Shown piece by piece: positions 1 through 8,753 of a DNA stretch of 28,268 nucleotides (position 1 is its first letter; every line of letters starts with the position of its first letter). The DNA lies in contig VAZQ01000158.1 of NCBI GenBank assembly GCA_005883115.1, positions 5,113-33,380 on the forward strand, written 5' to 3'. The stretch comes from Alphaproteobacteria bacterium. Lineage in GTDB: Bacteria; Pseudomonadota; Alphaproteobacteria; Rhizobiales; Xanthobacteraceae. Below the pieces are notes generated by a model. It was not told where the DNA came from, did not search any database, and worked only from the letters and a program-made list of their open reading frames with translations. A program made the position numbers and the translations under genes.

Positions 1-37
1 AGAAACGCGCGGTCCAAGTGTGCGCGCAGAGGCGTAA

Positions 38-1840
38 ATGAAACCTACCGACATTTCGTCGCCGGACTACTTCCATAAGGTCGTGGACTGCCAGTGGGCG
101 TGTCCGGCGCATACGCCGGTCCCGGAATATATCCGATTGATCGCGGCCGGCCGCTACAGCGACGCCTACATGGTCAATTGGAAGTCCAACGTGTTTCCGG
201 GAATCCTCGGCCGCACCTGCGATCGGCCCTGCGAGCCGGCCTGCCGTCGCGTGCGCGTGGAAAACGAGCCGGTGGCGATCTGCCGGCTCAAGCGGGTCGC
301 AGCCGACTTCAAGGACGACATCCGCTCCCGCCTGCCCAAGCGGGCAGCGGTCAAGAATGGGAAGCGCGTCGCGCTCGTGGGCTGCGGCCCAGCCTCGCTT
401 ACGGTCGCTCGCGACCTAGCCCCGCTCGGCTACGAATGCATGATCTTCGATCAAGATCCACAGCCGGGCGGCATGATCCGCACACAAATACCGCGATTCC
501 GCTTGCCCGAATCCATCATCGACGAGGAATGCGACTACATCCTCGATCTCGGGATCGAGTTTCGTGGCGGCAAGCGCATCGACAGCCTCAAGGCGCTGCT
601 GGCCGAGGGTTGGGATGCGGTCTTCGTCGGCTGCGGCGCGCCGCGCGGTCGCGATCTCGACATCCCCGGCCGCAAACAGGCCGCGGCGAACATCCACATC
701 GGCATCGACTGGCTCTCCTCCGTCTCCTTCGGGCACGTCAATAGGATCGGAAAACGCGTCATCGTGCTCGGCGGCGGCAACACCGCAATGGACTGCTGCC
801 GCTCCTCCCGCCGGCTCGGCGGCGAGGACGTCAAGGTGATCGTCCGCTCGGGCTTCCAGGAAATGAAGGCGTCCCCTTGGGAAAAGGAGGACGCCATGCA
901 CGAGGACATTCCAATTTTGAATTTTCTCGTGCCGAAGGAATTCACGCACGAAAACGGTCGGCTCACCGGCGTTCTGTTCGAGAAGGTGAAAGCCGAATAC
1001 GACGCCAAGGGGCGCCGCAACCTCGTTCCGGCCGGCGAGCCGGATCAGCACTTGCCTTGCGATGACGTGCTTGTCGCGGTCGGCCAGGAAAACGCATTCC
1101 CTTGGATGGAGCGCGACATCGGGATTGAGTTCGACAAATGGGACATGCCGAAGGTCGATCCCACAACGATGGCATCGACCCACCCGCGCGTGTTCTTCGG
1201 CGGCGACGCGGCGTTTGGCCCAAAGAACATCATCTGGGCGGTGGCGCATGGACACGATGCCGCCCTGTCGATCGATAATCTCTGTTCGGGTCTCGACATT
1301 AACGATCGTCCGACCCCCATGGTCGACATCGTCAGCCAGAAAATGGGCATCCACGAGTGGAGCTACGACAACGACATCGCCCCCGACCGGCGGTACCGGG
1401 TTCCGTTGCGCGACAAGGTGGTGGCGCTGCGCGACATCAAGACCGAGGTCGAGCTCGGCTATGATCCCGACCTCGCCCTCAAGGAAGCGCACCGCTGCCT
1501 CAACTGCGACGTCCAGACCGTGTTCACGTCTTCGCTGTGCATCGAATGCGACGCCTGCGTCGACATCTGTCCAATGGATTGCATCACGTTCACCGCGAAC
1601 GGCGAGGAAGCCGATTTGCGCACGCGGCTGAGGGCGCCCGCCAAAAACCTCACCCAGGATCTCTACGTCGCCAACGATCTCAAGACGGGCCGCGTGATGG
1701 TGAAGGACGAGGACGTCTGCCTGCACTGCGGGCTATGCGCGGAGCGCTGTCCGACCGGCGCCTGGGACATGAAGAAATATCTCCTCGATATGACTCACGC
1801 GAATGACCAATGCCGAGTAGCAGCCCGATCAGCAGCGTAA
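38..1840 (+). CDS. korC: FAD/Fe-S NAD(P)H-acceptor oxidoreductase subunit of a 2-oxoacid oxidoreductase (GltD-like, KorC-type)
   Basis: A 600-residue protein resembling the small subunit of glutamate synthase. The N-terminal Fe-S region has Cys18, 22, 61, 65, 69 and 82. A FAD-binding Rossmann motif (VALVGCGPAS, 111-120) is followed by a second dinucleotide motif for NAD(P)H (VIVLGGGNTAMD, 241-252) and a FAD-domain signature GGDAAFG (388-394). The C-terminus adds a double 4Fe-4S ferredoxin domain, with CxxCxxCxxxC from Cys501 and CxxCxxCxxxCP from Cys561. It probably passes electrons between the oxoacid-oxidising subunits encoded just downstream and NAD(P)(H). The ATG at 38 is the first start and fits the family N-terminus. 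The 3' end overlaps the next gene by 31 nt, suggesting coupled translation. KorC is an inference from context; standing alone it could be called a GltD-like oxidoreductase. Confidence 0.85.
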   Translation: MKPTDISSPDYFHKVVDCQWACPAHTPVPEYIRLIAAGRYSDAYMVNWKSNVFPGILGRTCDRPCEPACRRVRVENEPVAICRLKRVAADFKDDIRSRLPKRAAVKNGKRVALVGCGPASLTVARDLAPLGYECMIFDQDPQPGGMIRTQIPRFRLPESIIDEECDYILDLGIEFRGGKRIDSLKALLAEGWDAVFVGCGAPRGRDLDIPGRKQAAANIHIGIDWLSSVSFGHVNRIGKRVIVLGGGNTAMDCCRSSRRLGGEDVKVIVRSGFQEMKASPWEKEDAMHEDIPILNFLVPKEFTHENGRLTGVLFEKVKAEYDAKGRRNLVPAGEPDQHLPCDDVLVAVGQENAFPWMERDIGIEFDKWDMPKVDPTTMASTHPRVFFGGDAAFGPKNIIWAVAHGHDAALSIDNLCSGLDINDRPTPMVDIVSQKMGIHEWSYDNDIAPDRRYRVPLRDKVVALRDIKTEVELGYDPDLALKEAHRCLNCDVQTVFTSSLCIECDACVDICPMDCITFTANGEEADLRTRLRAPAKNLTQDLYVANDLKTGRVMVKDEDVCLHCGLCAERCPTGAWDMKKYLLDMTHANDQCRVAARSAA

Positions 1841-3657
1841 ACGACTTCGTCGTCCGGTTCGCCAACGTCAACGGCTCGGGCTCGGCGAGCGCGAACGAGC
1901 TGTTCGCGCGCTCGGTACTGCGCATGGGGATCCCGGTTGCCCCGCGCAACATTTTCCCGTCCAACATCCAGGGCCTGCCGACCTGGTACGAGGTGCGCAT
2001 CTCCGAGGCCGGCCATCTCGGCGCGCGCGGCGGCACCGACCTCATGGTCGCCATGAACCCGCAGACCTGGGAGAAGGACGTGGCCGGCATCGAGCCCGGC
2101 GGGTATCTGCTCTACGATTCCACCAAGCCGATGCCGAAGTCCAAGTTCCGCGAGGACATCTCCGTCATCGGCGTGCCACTGACTGCGATATGCAACCGCG
2201 AATACTCCGATGCGCGCCAGCGTCAGCTGTTCAAGAACATCATGTATCTCGGCACGCTCTGTGCGCTCCTCGACATGGATGTCGCCGCAACTGAGCAGCT
2301 CGTGCGCGAGCAGTTCAAATCGAAGGAAAAGCTGATCGATGCGAACCTTCACGCGCTCCATCTCGGGCGCGACTGGGCGCTGCAGAACCTGCAGTGTCCG
2401 ATCCGCTTGCGTTTGCGTCCGGCCAAGGCCGTGGGCGACCGCATCTTCATTGAGGGCAATTCGGCCGCGGCGCTAGGCGCCGTCTATGGCGGGGCGACCA
2501 TGTGCGCCTGGTACCCGATCACGCCCTCGTCCTCCCTGGCAGACGCCTTCACCAGCCATTGCCGCCGCCTGCGCGCCGATTCTGCGAGCAAGAAGAACAA
2601 GTTCGCGATCGTGCAGGCGGAGGATGAGCTCGCCTCGATCGGCATGGTCATCGGCGCCGCCTGGAACGGCGCACGCGCTTTCACCGCCACCTCCGGTCCC
2701 GGCGTCTCGCTGATGCAGGAATTCCTCGGCTTGGCGTACTTCGCCGAAATTCCCGCGGTCATATTCGACGTGCAGCGCGCGGGGCCTTCGACCGGCATGC
2801 CGACGCGGACCCAGCAATGCGATCTGATCTCGTGCGCCTACGCCTCGCATGGCGATACCAAGCATGTGCTGCTGTTTCCGGAAGACCCGGCCGAAGCGTT
2901 CGATTTCGCAGCGGACGCTTTCGATCTCGCCGATCGCCTGCAGACGCCGATCTTCGTGATGCTCGATCTCGACATTGGCATGAACCATCGCCTCTGCCGA
3001 CCGCTCACTTGGGACGACAAGCGCAAATACGATCGCGGCAAGGTGATGACCGCCGCCGATCTCGACGCCGGTAAGGATTTCGGCCGTTATCTCGACGTCG
3101 ACGGCGATGGTATTCCGTACCGCACATATCCGGGCACCCACCCGACGAAGGGCTCCTTCTTCACCCGCGGCACCTCGCGCGACCGGTATGCCCGCTACAC
3201 CGAGGAGGGCGCGCCCTATGCCGACAACATGCAGCGGCTCCTGCGCAAGTTCGAGACCGCCAAGGATCTGGTTCCGCGCCCGCTGCAGGCCAATGCGGCA
3301 AAGCCGACGAAATACGGCGTGATCTACTATGGCTCGACGTCACCGGCCATGGATGAGGCCATCCACATGATCGAGACGCGCGGCCATTCGCTCAATCGGC
3401 TGCGCGTGCGGGCTTTCCCGTTCCATTCCAGCGTGACGAGCTTCGTCGCCGATCACGATTTCGTGTTCGTGGTCGAGCAGAACCGTGACGCGCAACTGCG
3501 CTCGCTCATCGTCAACGAGTGCAGCATCGATCCCGTGCGCTTGGTACCGATCCTGCATTACGACGGAACTCCGATCACCGCACGTTTCATCGCCCGCGCG
3601 ATCGGCGATCATCTCGACGCGCTCAAGGTTACTCCCTTGCGCAAAGTGGTGTCGTGA
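1810..3657 (+). CDS. korA: 2-oxoacid:acceptor oxidoreductase, fused gamma-alpha subunit (KorA-type)
   Basis: A 615-residue fusion. Residues about 12-190 are a gamma domain (VRFANVNGSGSASANELFA, then GLPTWYEVRIS). Residues about 212-600 are the alpha domain, with the YPITPSS signature at 235-241, the pyrimidine-binding stretch around 269-302 (QAEDELASIGM, TSGPGVSLM) and QRAGPSTGMPT at 322-332. Such enzymes oxidatively decarboxylate a 2-oxoacid with CoA to an acyl-CoA, handing electrons to a low-potential acceptor. The ATG at 1810 lies inside the end of the preceding gene; no later Met fits the gamma-domain start better. A 36-nt gap precedes the beta subunit. 2-Oxoglutarate is the likeliest substrate because three-subunit enzymes of this shape are known for it, but pyruvate or branched-chain/aryl oxoacids cannot be excluded from sequence alone. 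Confidence 0.9.
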   Translation: MPSSSPISSVNDFVVRFANVNGSGSASANELFARSVLRMGIPVAPRNIFPSNIQGLPTWYEVRISEAGHLGARGGTDLMVAMNPQTWEKDVAGIEPGGYLLYDSTKPMPKSKFREDISVIGVPLTAICNREYSDARQRQLFKNIMYLGTLCALLDMDVAATEQLVREQFKSKEKLIDANLHALHLGRDWALQNLQCPIRLRLRPAKAVGDRIFIEGNSAAALGAVYGGATMCAWYPITPSSSLADAFTSHCRRLRADSASKKNKFAIVQAEDELASIGMVIGAAWNGARAFTATSGPGVSLMQEFLGLAYFAEIPAVIFDVQRAGPSTGMPTRTQQCDLISCAYASHGDTKHVLLFPEDPAEAFDFAADAFDLADRLQTPIFVMLDLDIGMNHRLCRPLTWDDKRKYDRGKVMTAADLDAGKDFGRYLDVDGDGIPYRTYPGTHPTKGSFFTRGTSRDRYARYTEEGAPYADNMQRLLRKFETAKDLVPRPLQANAAKPTKYGVIYYGSTSPAMDEAIHMIETRGHSLNRLRVRAFPFHSSVTSFVADHDFVFVVEQNRDAQLRSLIVNECSIDPVRLVPILHYDGTPITARFIARAIGDHLDALKVTPLRKVVS

Positions 3658-3693
3658 TGACGCTGCGGTGACTTGATACAGAATGGCTAAGCT

Positions 3694-4749
3694 ATGACCT
3701 ACATCACCAAACCTAAATTCCATCATCCGGGGCTGCCCAAGAACGCGCTCGGCTATACACACCGCGACTATGAAGGCTCGGTATCGACGCTGTGTGCCGG
3801 CTGCGGCCATGACTCGATCTCGGGCGCAATCATCGAGGCCTGTTTCGAGCTGGACATCGAGCCGCATCGGGTGGCGAAACTCTCCGGCATCGGCTGCTCG
3901 TCGAAGACGCCGACTTATTTTCTCGGGAATTCACACGGCTTCAATTCCGTGCACGGGCGCATGCCATCGGTGCTCACGGGCGCAAACCTGGCCAACCGCG
4001 ATCTCATCTATCTCGGTGTGTCCGGCGACGGTGATTCCGCCTCGATCGGGCTCGGGCAGTTCGCGCACGCGCTGCGCCGCGGCGTGAACATGGTCTATAT
4101 CGTCGAGAATAATGGCGTCTACGGCCTCACCAAAGGCCAGTTCTCGGCAACCGCCGACCGCGGATCGAAATCCAAGCGCGGCGCGACTAATACCGACAAT
4201 TCCATTGACCTCGTCGCACTCGCGCTGCAGCTCGGCGCCACCTTTGTCGCCCGCTCGTTCTCCGGCGACAAGGAACAGATGGTGCCGGTGATCAAGGCCG
4301 CGATCGAGCACGAAGGCGCCGCCTTCATCGACATCATCTCGCCGTGCGTCGCGTTCAACAACCACATGGGGTCGACCAAGAGTTTCGATTATGTGCGCGA
4401 GCACAATGAGTCGGTGAACCGGCTCGATTTCATCACCGGCCGGGCGCCGATCACGGTCGCCTACGAACCGGGCTCGGTCGAGGTCGTCGAGCAGCACGAC
4501 GGCTCGAAGCTCGTGCTCAAGAAGGTCGCCGCCGATTACGATCCGCACGATCGGCTCGGCGCCATGAACTTCCTGCAGCGGCACGCCGCCATCGGCCAGA
4601 TCGTGACCGGGCTGCTCTACGTTGATCCCGATCCCGAAGACCTACACCGCAACTTGAACACGGTTGAGCCGCCGCTCAACTCGCTCGCCGAGGCTGAGCT
4701 ATGCCCAGGCTCCGCGATGCTCGAGAAGATCAACGCCAGCTTGCGCTAA
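3694..4749 (+). CDS. korB: 2-oxoacid:acceptor oxidoreductase beta subunit, thiamine pyrophosphate binding (KorB-type)
   Basis: A 351-residue beta subunit. The cysteine motif CAGCGH lies at 34-39, a further Cys in GIGCSSKTP at about 68, and the TPP/Mg motif GDGDS at 111-115 with the paired Asn in IVENNGVYGLTKGQ at 136-149. These mark the TPP-dependent half of the active site and a single 4Fe-4S cluster. It completes the alpha/gamma protein encoded 36 nt upstream. No strong Shine-Dalgarno is visible before the ATG at 3694, but the N-terminus matches the family. The gene ends the operon and converges on the pseudouridine synthase gene only 44 nt away. No ferredoxin or delta subunit gene is present; the ferredoxin function seems to reside in the first subunit. 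Confidence 0.9.
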   Translation: MTYITKPKFHHPGLPKNALGYTHRDYEGSVSTLCAGCGHDSISGAIIEACFELDIEPHRVAKLSGIGCSSKTPTYFLGNSHGFNSVHGRMPSVLTGANLANRDLIYLGVSGDGDSASIGLGQFAHALRRGVNMVYIVENNGVYGLTKGQFSATADRGSKSKRGATNTDNSIDLVALALQLGATFVARSFSGDKEQMVPVIKAAIEHEGAAFIDIISPCVAFNNHMGSTKSFDYVREHNESVNRLDFITGRAPITVAYEPGSVEVVEQHDGSKLVLKKVAADYDPHDRLGAMNFLQRHAAIGQIVTGLLYVDPDPEDLHRNLNTVEPPLNSLAEAELCPGSAMLEKINASLR

Positions 4750-4759
4750 CCGCGGCACT

Positions 4760-4790
4760 TGGGCCGGCCTTGTCCCGGCCATCTACGCTT
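4760..4790. repeat. Short palindromic intergenic repeat of Rhizobiales type; possible bidirectional terminator
   Basis: The 44-nt spacer between two convergent genes holds a hairpin with stem GGCCGG/CCGGCC (4762-4767 and 4775-4780) and a 7-nt loop. In the + frame it would read WAGLVPAIY, a peptide I recognise as a recurring artefact of a dispersed palindromic element in Rhizobiales genomes. A T-rich stretch (tgattatttttctt) begins about 10 nt after the stem, so it could also end transcription of the + operon, though the spacing is too long for a textbook terminator. Confidence 0.5.
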
Positions 4791-4793
4791 TGA

Positions 4794-5789
4794 TTATTTT
4801 TCTTCCGGCGCCTCGACGATCGGATCGTACCGATTCACGTCGAAGCCGATGAGATTCCACGACTGGCGCATGTGCGGCGGCAGCGGCGCGGTTACATCCA
4901 TTGTGCCGCCGCGCGGATGCGGCACGACAATCCGGCGCGCCAAGAGATGCAGTCGATCCTGCATGCCCCGCGGGAGCTCCCAGTTCTCCCTCGAAAAATA
5001 CTTCGGATCGCCCACGATGGGATGGCCGATATGCGCCAGGTGCGCGCGCAGCTGGTGGGTGCGGCCGGTCACCGGCTTGAGCGAAAGCCACCCCAATTGA
5101 CGCGCCGCCGTGTCGATCACGGCATAATACGTGACGGCGTGGCTGGCGCCCTCCTCGCCGTGGCGTGCCACGCGCATGAACGAATCATCCCCTCGCGTCT
5201 CCTTGGCAAGGAAGGTCGAGATGCGCCCCTGGCGCGGCTTCGGCACGCCCGCGACCAGGGCCCAGTAGATTTTTCGCGCCGAGCGCGAGCGGAAGGTTTT
5301 TGCCAGCGCCGTCGCCGCAAAGCGCGTCTTGGCCACGAGCAGACATCCAGCGGTGTCTTTGTCGAGACGGTGCACCAGGCGCGGACGTTGGCCGCGCGCA
5401 TCCCGCAGCGTCTCGAGCATCGCGTCAAGATGGCGGGTAGTCCCGGAGCCGCCCTGGACCGCAAGCCCCATGGGTTTATCGAGCACCAGCACGTCGGCGT
5501 CTTCGTAGAGCGTGATCGACTTGAGAAAATCCCGCGTCTTTGCGCCCGCGTCAGCCTCCTGCGCCGGCGGACGCGGCTCAGTTCGCAGCGGCGGGAGGCG
5601 CACCGCCTGTCCGGCCTCCAGTCGCTGTTTCGGCTGAGCGCGTTTGCCATTCACGCGCAGTTCGCCCTTGCGGATGATCCGTTGGATATGGGAGAAAGCG
5701 AGCCCAGGAAAGCGCGCCTCGACGAAACGGTCGACGCGCATGCCGGCTTCATCAGCGCTCACCGTTGCGGTCTGTACGCCGCTCCTCAC
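4794..5789 (-). CDS. rluC: RluC/RluD-family 23S rRNA pseudouridine synthase
   Basis: 331 residues. An N-terminal S4 RNA-binding domain (about 17-65, MRVDRFVEARFPG...GELRVNGKR) precedes a RluA-type catalytic domain with HRLDKDTAG at 140-148; Asp143 is the expected nucleophile. The family motif KPVTGRTHQLRAHL lies at 238-251. It isomerises uridines in 23S rRNA. The start is GTG at 5789, which overlaps the rarA stop by 4 nt (GTGA), so translation is probably coupled. The usual Ser of HRLDxxTSG is Ala here, a minor variation. RluC rather than RluD is chosen on the S4-containing architecture and on the neighbourhood I recall for alphaproteobacteria; the exact target uridines are not certain. Confidence 0.85.
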   Translation of the reverse strand: MRSGVQTATVSADEAGMRVDRFVEARFPGLAFSHIQRIIRKGELRVNGKRAQPKQRLEAGQAVRLPPLRTEPRPPAQEADAGAKTRDFLKSITLYEDADVLVLDKPMGLAVQGGSGTTRHLDAMLETLRDARGQRPRLVHRLDKDTAGCLLVAKTRFAATALAKTFRSRSARKIYWALVAGVPKPRQGRISTFLAKETRGDDSFMRVARHGEEGASHAVTYYAVIDTAARQLGWLSLKPVTGRTHQLRAHLAHIGHPIVGDPKYFSRENWELPRGMQDRLHLLARRIVVPHPRGGTMDVTAPLPPHMRQSWNLIGFDVNRYDPIVEAPEEK

Positions 5790-7120
5790 GGCTTGCTCCG
5801 CGCTTGCCTCAGCTTCGTCCAGTATTCCAGCCGTTTCCTGATCTCACGCTCGAAGCCGCGCTCGGGCGGATCGTAGAATTTCTGCCGTCCAAGTTGTTCG
5901 GGAAAATAATCCTGCCCGGAAAAGGCTTCAGCCGTGTCGTGGTCGTAGTCATAGGCCTCGGCATAGCCTTGCGAGCGCATGAGCTGCGTCGGCGCGTTGA
6001 GTATGTGCATCGGGGGAAGAAGCGAGCCCGCCTCTCTCGCGGTGCGCATGGCCGCGCCATAGGCGGTATAGGCCGCATTCGATTTCGGCGCAGTTGCAAC
6101 GTAGATCACCGCCTCGGCAATCGCCAACTCGCCTTCCGGCGAGCCGAGAAAGTCGTATGCGTCCTTCGCCGCATTGGCGACCACCAGCGCCTGCGGGTCG
6201 GCGAGCCCGATATCCTCGATCGCCATGCGCACCACCCGCCGCGCGATGTAGAGCGGTTCCTCCCCGGCATCCAGCATGCGGCAGAGATAGTAGAGCGCGG
6301 CATCGGGATCAGAGCCGCGCACCGACTTATGCAAGGCGCTGATCAAATTGTAGTGGCTGTCCTGCTGCTTGTCGTAGATCGGGGCGCGACGCTGTACCAC
6401 CTCCTGGAATTGGGCCGCGCTAAACGTCTCGCCCTTGCGCGCTGCCCGCCACGCTTCCTCGGCGAGGGTTAGCGCCGCGCGGCCGTCACCGTCCGCCATG
6501 CGGATGAGTGATTGCCGCGCCTCAGCGTCCAGAGGGAGATTTTTGCCTTCGATCGCCTCAGCGCGGGCGAGAAGCTTCTCGAGCGCTTCCGCATCGAGCC
6601 GCTTGAACACCATGACGCGCGCGCGAGAGAGAAGCGGCGCGATCAGCTCGAAGGAGGGATTCTCCGTCGTGGCGCCGACAAGAACAATGGTTCCGTCTTC
6701 CATGACCGGCAGGAAAGAGTCCTGCTGCGCGCGATTGAAGCGATGAATCTCGTCGACGAAGAGGAGCGTACCTTTCCCGGTCTCGCGACGAGCACGGGCA
6801 GCGTCGAACACCTTTTTGAGATCGCCGATGCCGGAGAAAATCGCCGAGATCTGCTCAAAATGCAGATCGGTCGCCTGCGCCAAAAGCCTCGCGACCGTAG
6901 TCTTACCACTGCCGGGCGGTCCCCAGAAAATCAGTGAGCCGAGCGTGCGTGTATCGAGGAGGCGCGTGAGCGCGCCGTCCGACCCGAGCAGATGATCCTG
7001 CCCGACGACCTCGGCGAGCCGTGTCGGCCGCAACTTGTCCGCCAGCGGACGCGGCGCACCGCGCTCGAGCCCCGCCGCCGCGAAGAGGGACGCGCCCCCG
7101 CGCCGGGCGCGCGCCATCAT
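5786..7120 (-). CDS. rarA: Replication-associated recombination ATPase RarA (MgsA)
   Basis: A 444-residue AAA+ ATPase of the RarA/MgsA/WRNIP1 family, which acts at stalled replication forks. Walker A is GPPGSGKT (67-74), Walker B LLFVDEIHRFN (119-129), and sensor 1 lies in GATTENPSF (149-157), followed by LLSRARV with the probable arginine finger (163-169). The remainder matches the family's C-terminal tetramerisation region. Length is typical. The ATG at 7120 overlaps the stop of the upstream protease gene (ATGA), and a second in-frame ATG follows immediately. Its own stop overlaps the rluC start, so protease, rarA and rluC form a tight operon. Confidence 0.95.
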   Translation of the reverse strand: MMARARRGGASLFAAAGLERGAPRPLADKLRPTRLAEVVGQDHLLGSDGALTRLLDTRTLGSLIFWGPPGSGKTTVARLLAQATDLHFEQISAIFSGIGDLKKVFDAARARRETGKGTLLFVDEIHRFNRAQQDSFLPVMEDGTIVLVGATTENPSFELIAPLLSRARVMVFKRLDAEALEKLLARAEAIEGKNLPLDAEARQSLIRMADGDGRAALTLAEEAWRAARKGETFSAAQFQEVVQRRAPIYDKQQDSHYNLISALHKSVRGSDPDAALYYLCRMLDAGEEPLYIARRVVRMAIEDIGLADPQALVVANAAKDAYDFLGSPEGELAIAEAVIYVATAPKSNAAYTAYGAAMRTAREAGSLLPPMHILNAPTQLMRSQGYAEAYDYDHDTAEAFSGQDYFPEQLGRQKFYDPPERGFEREIRKRLEYWTKLRQARSKP

Positions 7121-8529
7121 CCCCGCAACTCCACGGATAGCTGCTGACCTGCACGCACGATGGTGATGCTCCAGCGCCGGGTCGACTGGCCAGCGACGCG
7201 CTCGAGATCGCGCGTCTTTGCGATCTTGGCATTGTTGACCGAGAGCACGAGGTCGCCGGGCTGGAAACCGAGGCTCTGCGCCGGCGAGCCGTTGGCGATC
7301 TCGACGATGACCACGCCCTGGGCGGAGGGGTCGAGCCGCAGCCTGTCCGCAAGCGCCGGCGACAGGTTCGATACCTTGGCGCCTTGAAATGGCGACGGTG
7401 AGGCGATGACAAGCTCCTCGTGGGGAGTGCCAGGCGCGGCCTCCAGCGCGACGTTGAGCGTTAGCTCCTTGCCGGCACGCACAATCCCGAGCCGCGCCGA
7501 GCCGCCAATGGGCTTGGTGGCGAAGCGATAATCGAAGGCATTGGCGTCCTCGACTGGTTGGCCGTCGATCGCGACGATGAGGTCGCTGGTCTTGATGCCG
7601 GCGCGTGCCGCCGGGCTCGTCGGTGTGACGCTCGCGATCAGCGCGCCCGAGGGGCGCTTGAGCCCGAGGCCCTCAGCGATTTCCGGCGGACGCTGGACGA
7701 TGGAGCCGCCGCTCTTGGCCGAAGCGACCACGACTTTCACCATGTTCGCGGGGATCGCAAACCCGATCCCCTGCGAGCCGCCTGAGCGCGAGAAAATGGC
7801 GGTATTGATGCCGACGAGCCGGCCACCGAGATCGACGAGCGCGCCTCCCGAATTGCCGGGATTGATGGCCGCGTCGGTCTGGATGAAGAACTGGTAATCG
7901 GTGATGCCGACCTGGGTACGCGCCACCGCCGAAACGATGCCGTGGGTGACCGTCTGCCCGACCGCGAAGGGATTGCCGATCGCGAGCACTACGTCCCCAA
8001 CCTCGAGCGCGTCGGAGTCAGCAAGCTCGAGCGCCGGGAAGCGTTCGTTCTGCGCTCGGATGCGCAGCACCGCGAGATCCGAGCGCGAATCTTTGAGCAC
8101 CATGTCGGCCTCGAATTCGCGCTTGTCCGCGAGCGACACCTTGACCTGGTCTGCTCCCTCGATGACGTGGTTGTTGGTGACGATCAGGCCCGCGGGGTCG
8201 ACGAGAACGCCCGAGCCGAGCGAGCGCTGCACCGGGTCTCCCTGCCCGCCAGGCGCGCCGGGCACTCCGAAGAAGCGGCGAAAGATGGGATCGTCAAATA
8301 GCGGATTGCGCACCGCAACGGTTTTGGCCGCATAGACGTTGACGACGGCCGGCGCCGCGCGTTGCACGACCGGCGCATAGGAGAGCCGCAACTCGGTCGG
8401 CGAGGAGGGAACGCGGCGGGCTTCGCCGTGCTCTTGGGCTGCAAGGCCGAGCGGCGCCAAGCTCGCCAGCATGACGACGGCCTTCGCAAGCCACCTCGAG
8501 CGCAAAGACGTGTTCGATCGCCAAAGCAT
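7117..8529 (-). CDS. degQ: Periplasmic Do/HtrA-type serine protease with two PDZ domains
   Basis: A DegP/DegQ-like endoprotease that degrades misfolded envelope proteins. Counting from the TTG at 8535, the catalytic triad is His123 (TNNHVIEGAD), Asp153 (SRSDLAVL) and Ser229 (NPGNSGGAL). Two PDZ domains follow, roughly 270-355 and 380-470. The N-terminus carries a basic stretch and a hydrophobic signal segment ending near LGLAAQE, so the mature protein should be periplasmic. I prefer the ATG at 8529 over the TTG two codons upstream; neither has a strong Shine-Dalgarno. The 224-nt region upstream separates it from the cytochrome gene and should hold its promoter, but no convincing -35/-10 pair is visible. 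degP versus degQ cannot be decided from sequence. Confidence 0.9.
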   Translation of the reverse strand: MLWRSNTSLRSRWLAKAVVMLASLAPLGLAAQEHGEARRVPSSPTELRLSYAPVVQRAAPAVVNVYAAKTVAVRNPLFDDPIFRRFFGVPGAPGGQGDPVQRSLGSGVLVDPAGLIVTNNHVIEGADQVKVSLADKREFEADMVLKDSRSDLAVLRIRAQNERFPALELADSDALEVGDVVLAIGNPFAVGQTVTHGIVSAVARTQVGITDYQFFIQTDAAINPGNSGGALVDLGGRLVGINTAIFSRSGGSQGIGFAIPANMVKVVVASAKSGGSIVQRPPEIAEGLGLKRPSGALIASVTPTSPAARAGIKTSDLIVAIDGQPVEDANAFDYRFATKPIGGSARLGIVRAGKELTLNVALEAAPGTPHEELVIASPSPFQGAKVSNLSPALADRLRLDPSAQGVVIVEIANGSPAQSLGFQPGDLVLSVNNAKIAKTRDLERVAGQSTRRWSITIVRAGQQLSVELRG

Positions 8530-8753
8530 GGACAAGTCCAGATTCGGGCGGGAGCAGATATAAGCTCAACGTCGCGGCAAATGAAGGGCGTGCTCGCGCC
8601 CGCGCGATTAGAACAAACGCCATGGCGCCTAAACTGGGGGACGCGCCGGTGGCGGTCCTCCACCGAATGGAATGCCGGTCCGTCGCATGCCCTGCCCGGC
8701 CGCGACTCTATGCCCTCGGTTTTTTCACCGGGCGCTAGTGATGAGTTTCGAGA

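Noticed and set aside
416..1726. Long open frame opposite the flavoprotein gene; similar long antisense frames at 4872-5876, 10229-11242, 15608-16714 and 24542-25678
   Set aside because: Each lies fully opposite a well-recognised gene, has arginine- or histidine-rich composition typical of GC-rich shadow frames, and shows no recognisable domain.
8715..8735. Terminator after the cytochrome gene
   Set aside because: The stem is only 4 bp plus a bulge, and the run of A sits in the loop, with no T-run after the stem on the coding strand.
8536..8753. Promoter for the Deg protease operon (TTATAT-like box near 8570)
   Set aside because: No acceptable -35 at 16-18 nt; too weak to list as a feature.
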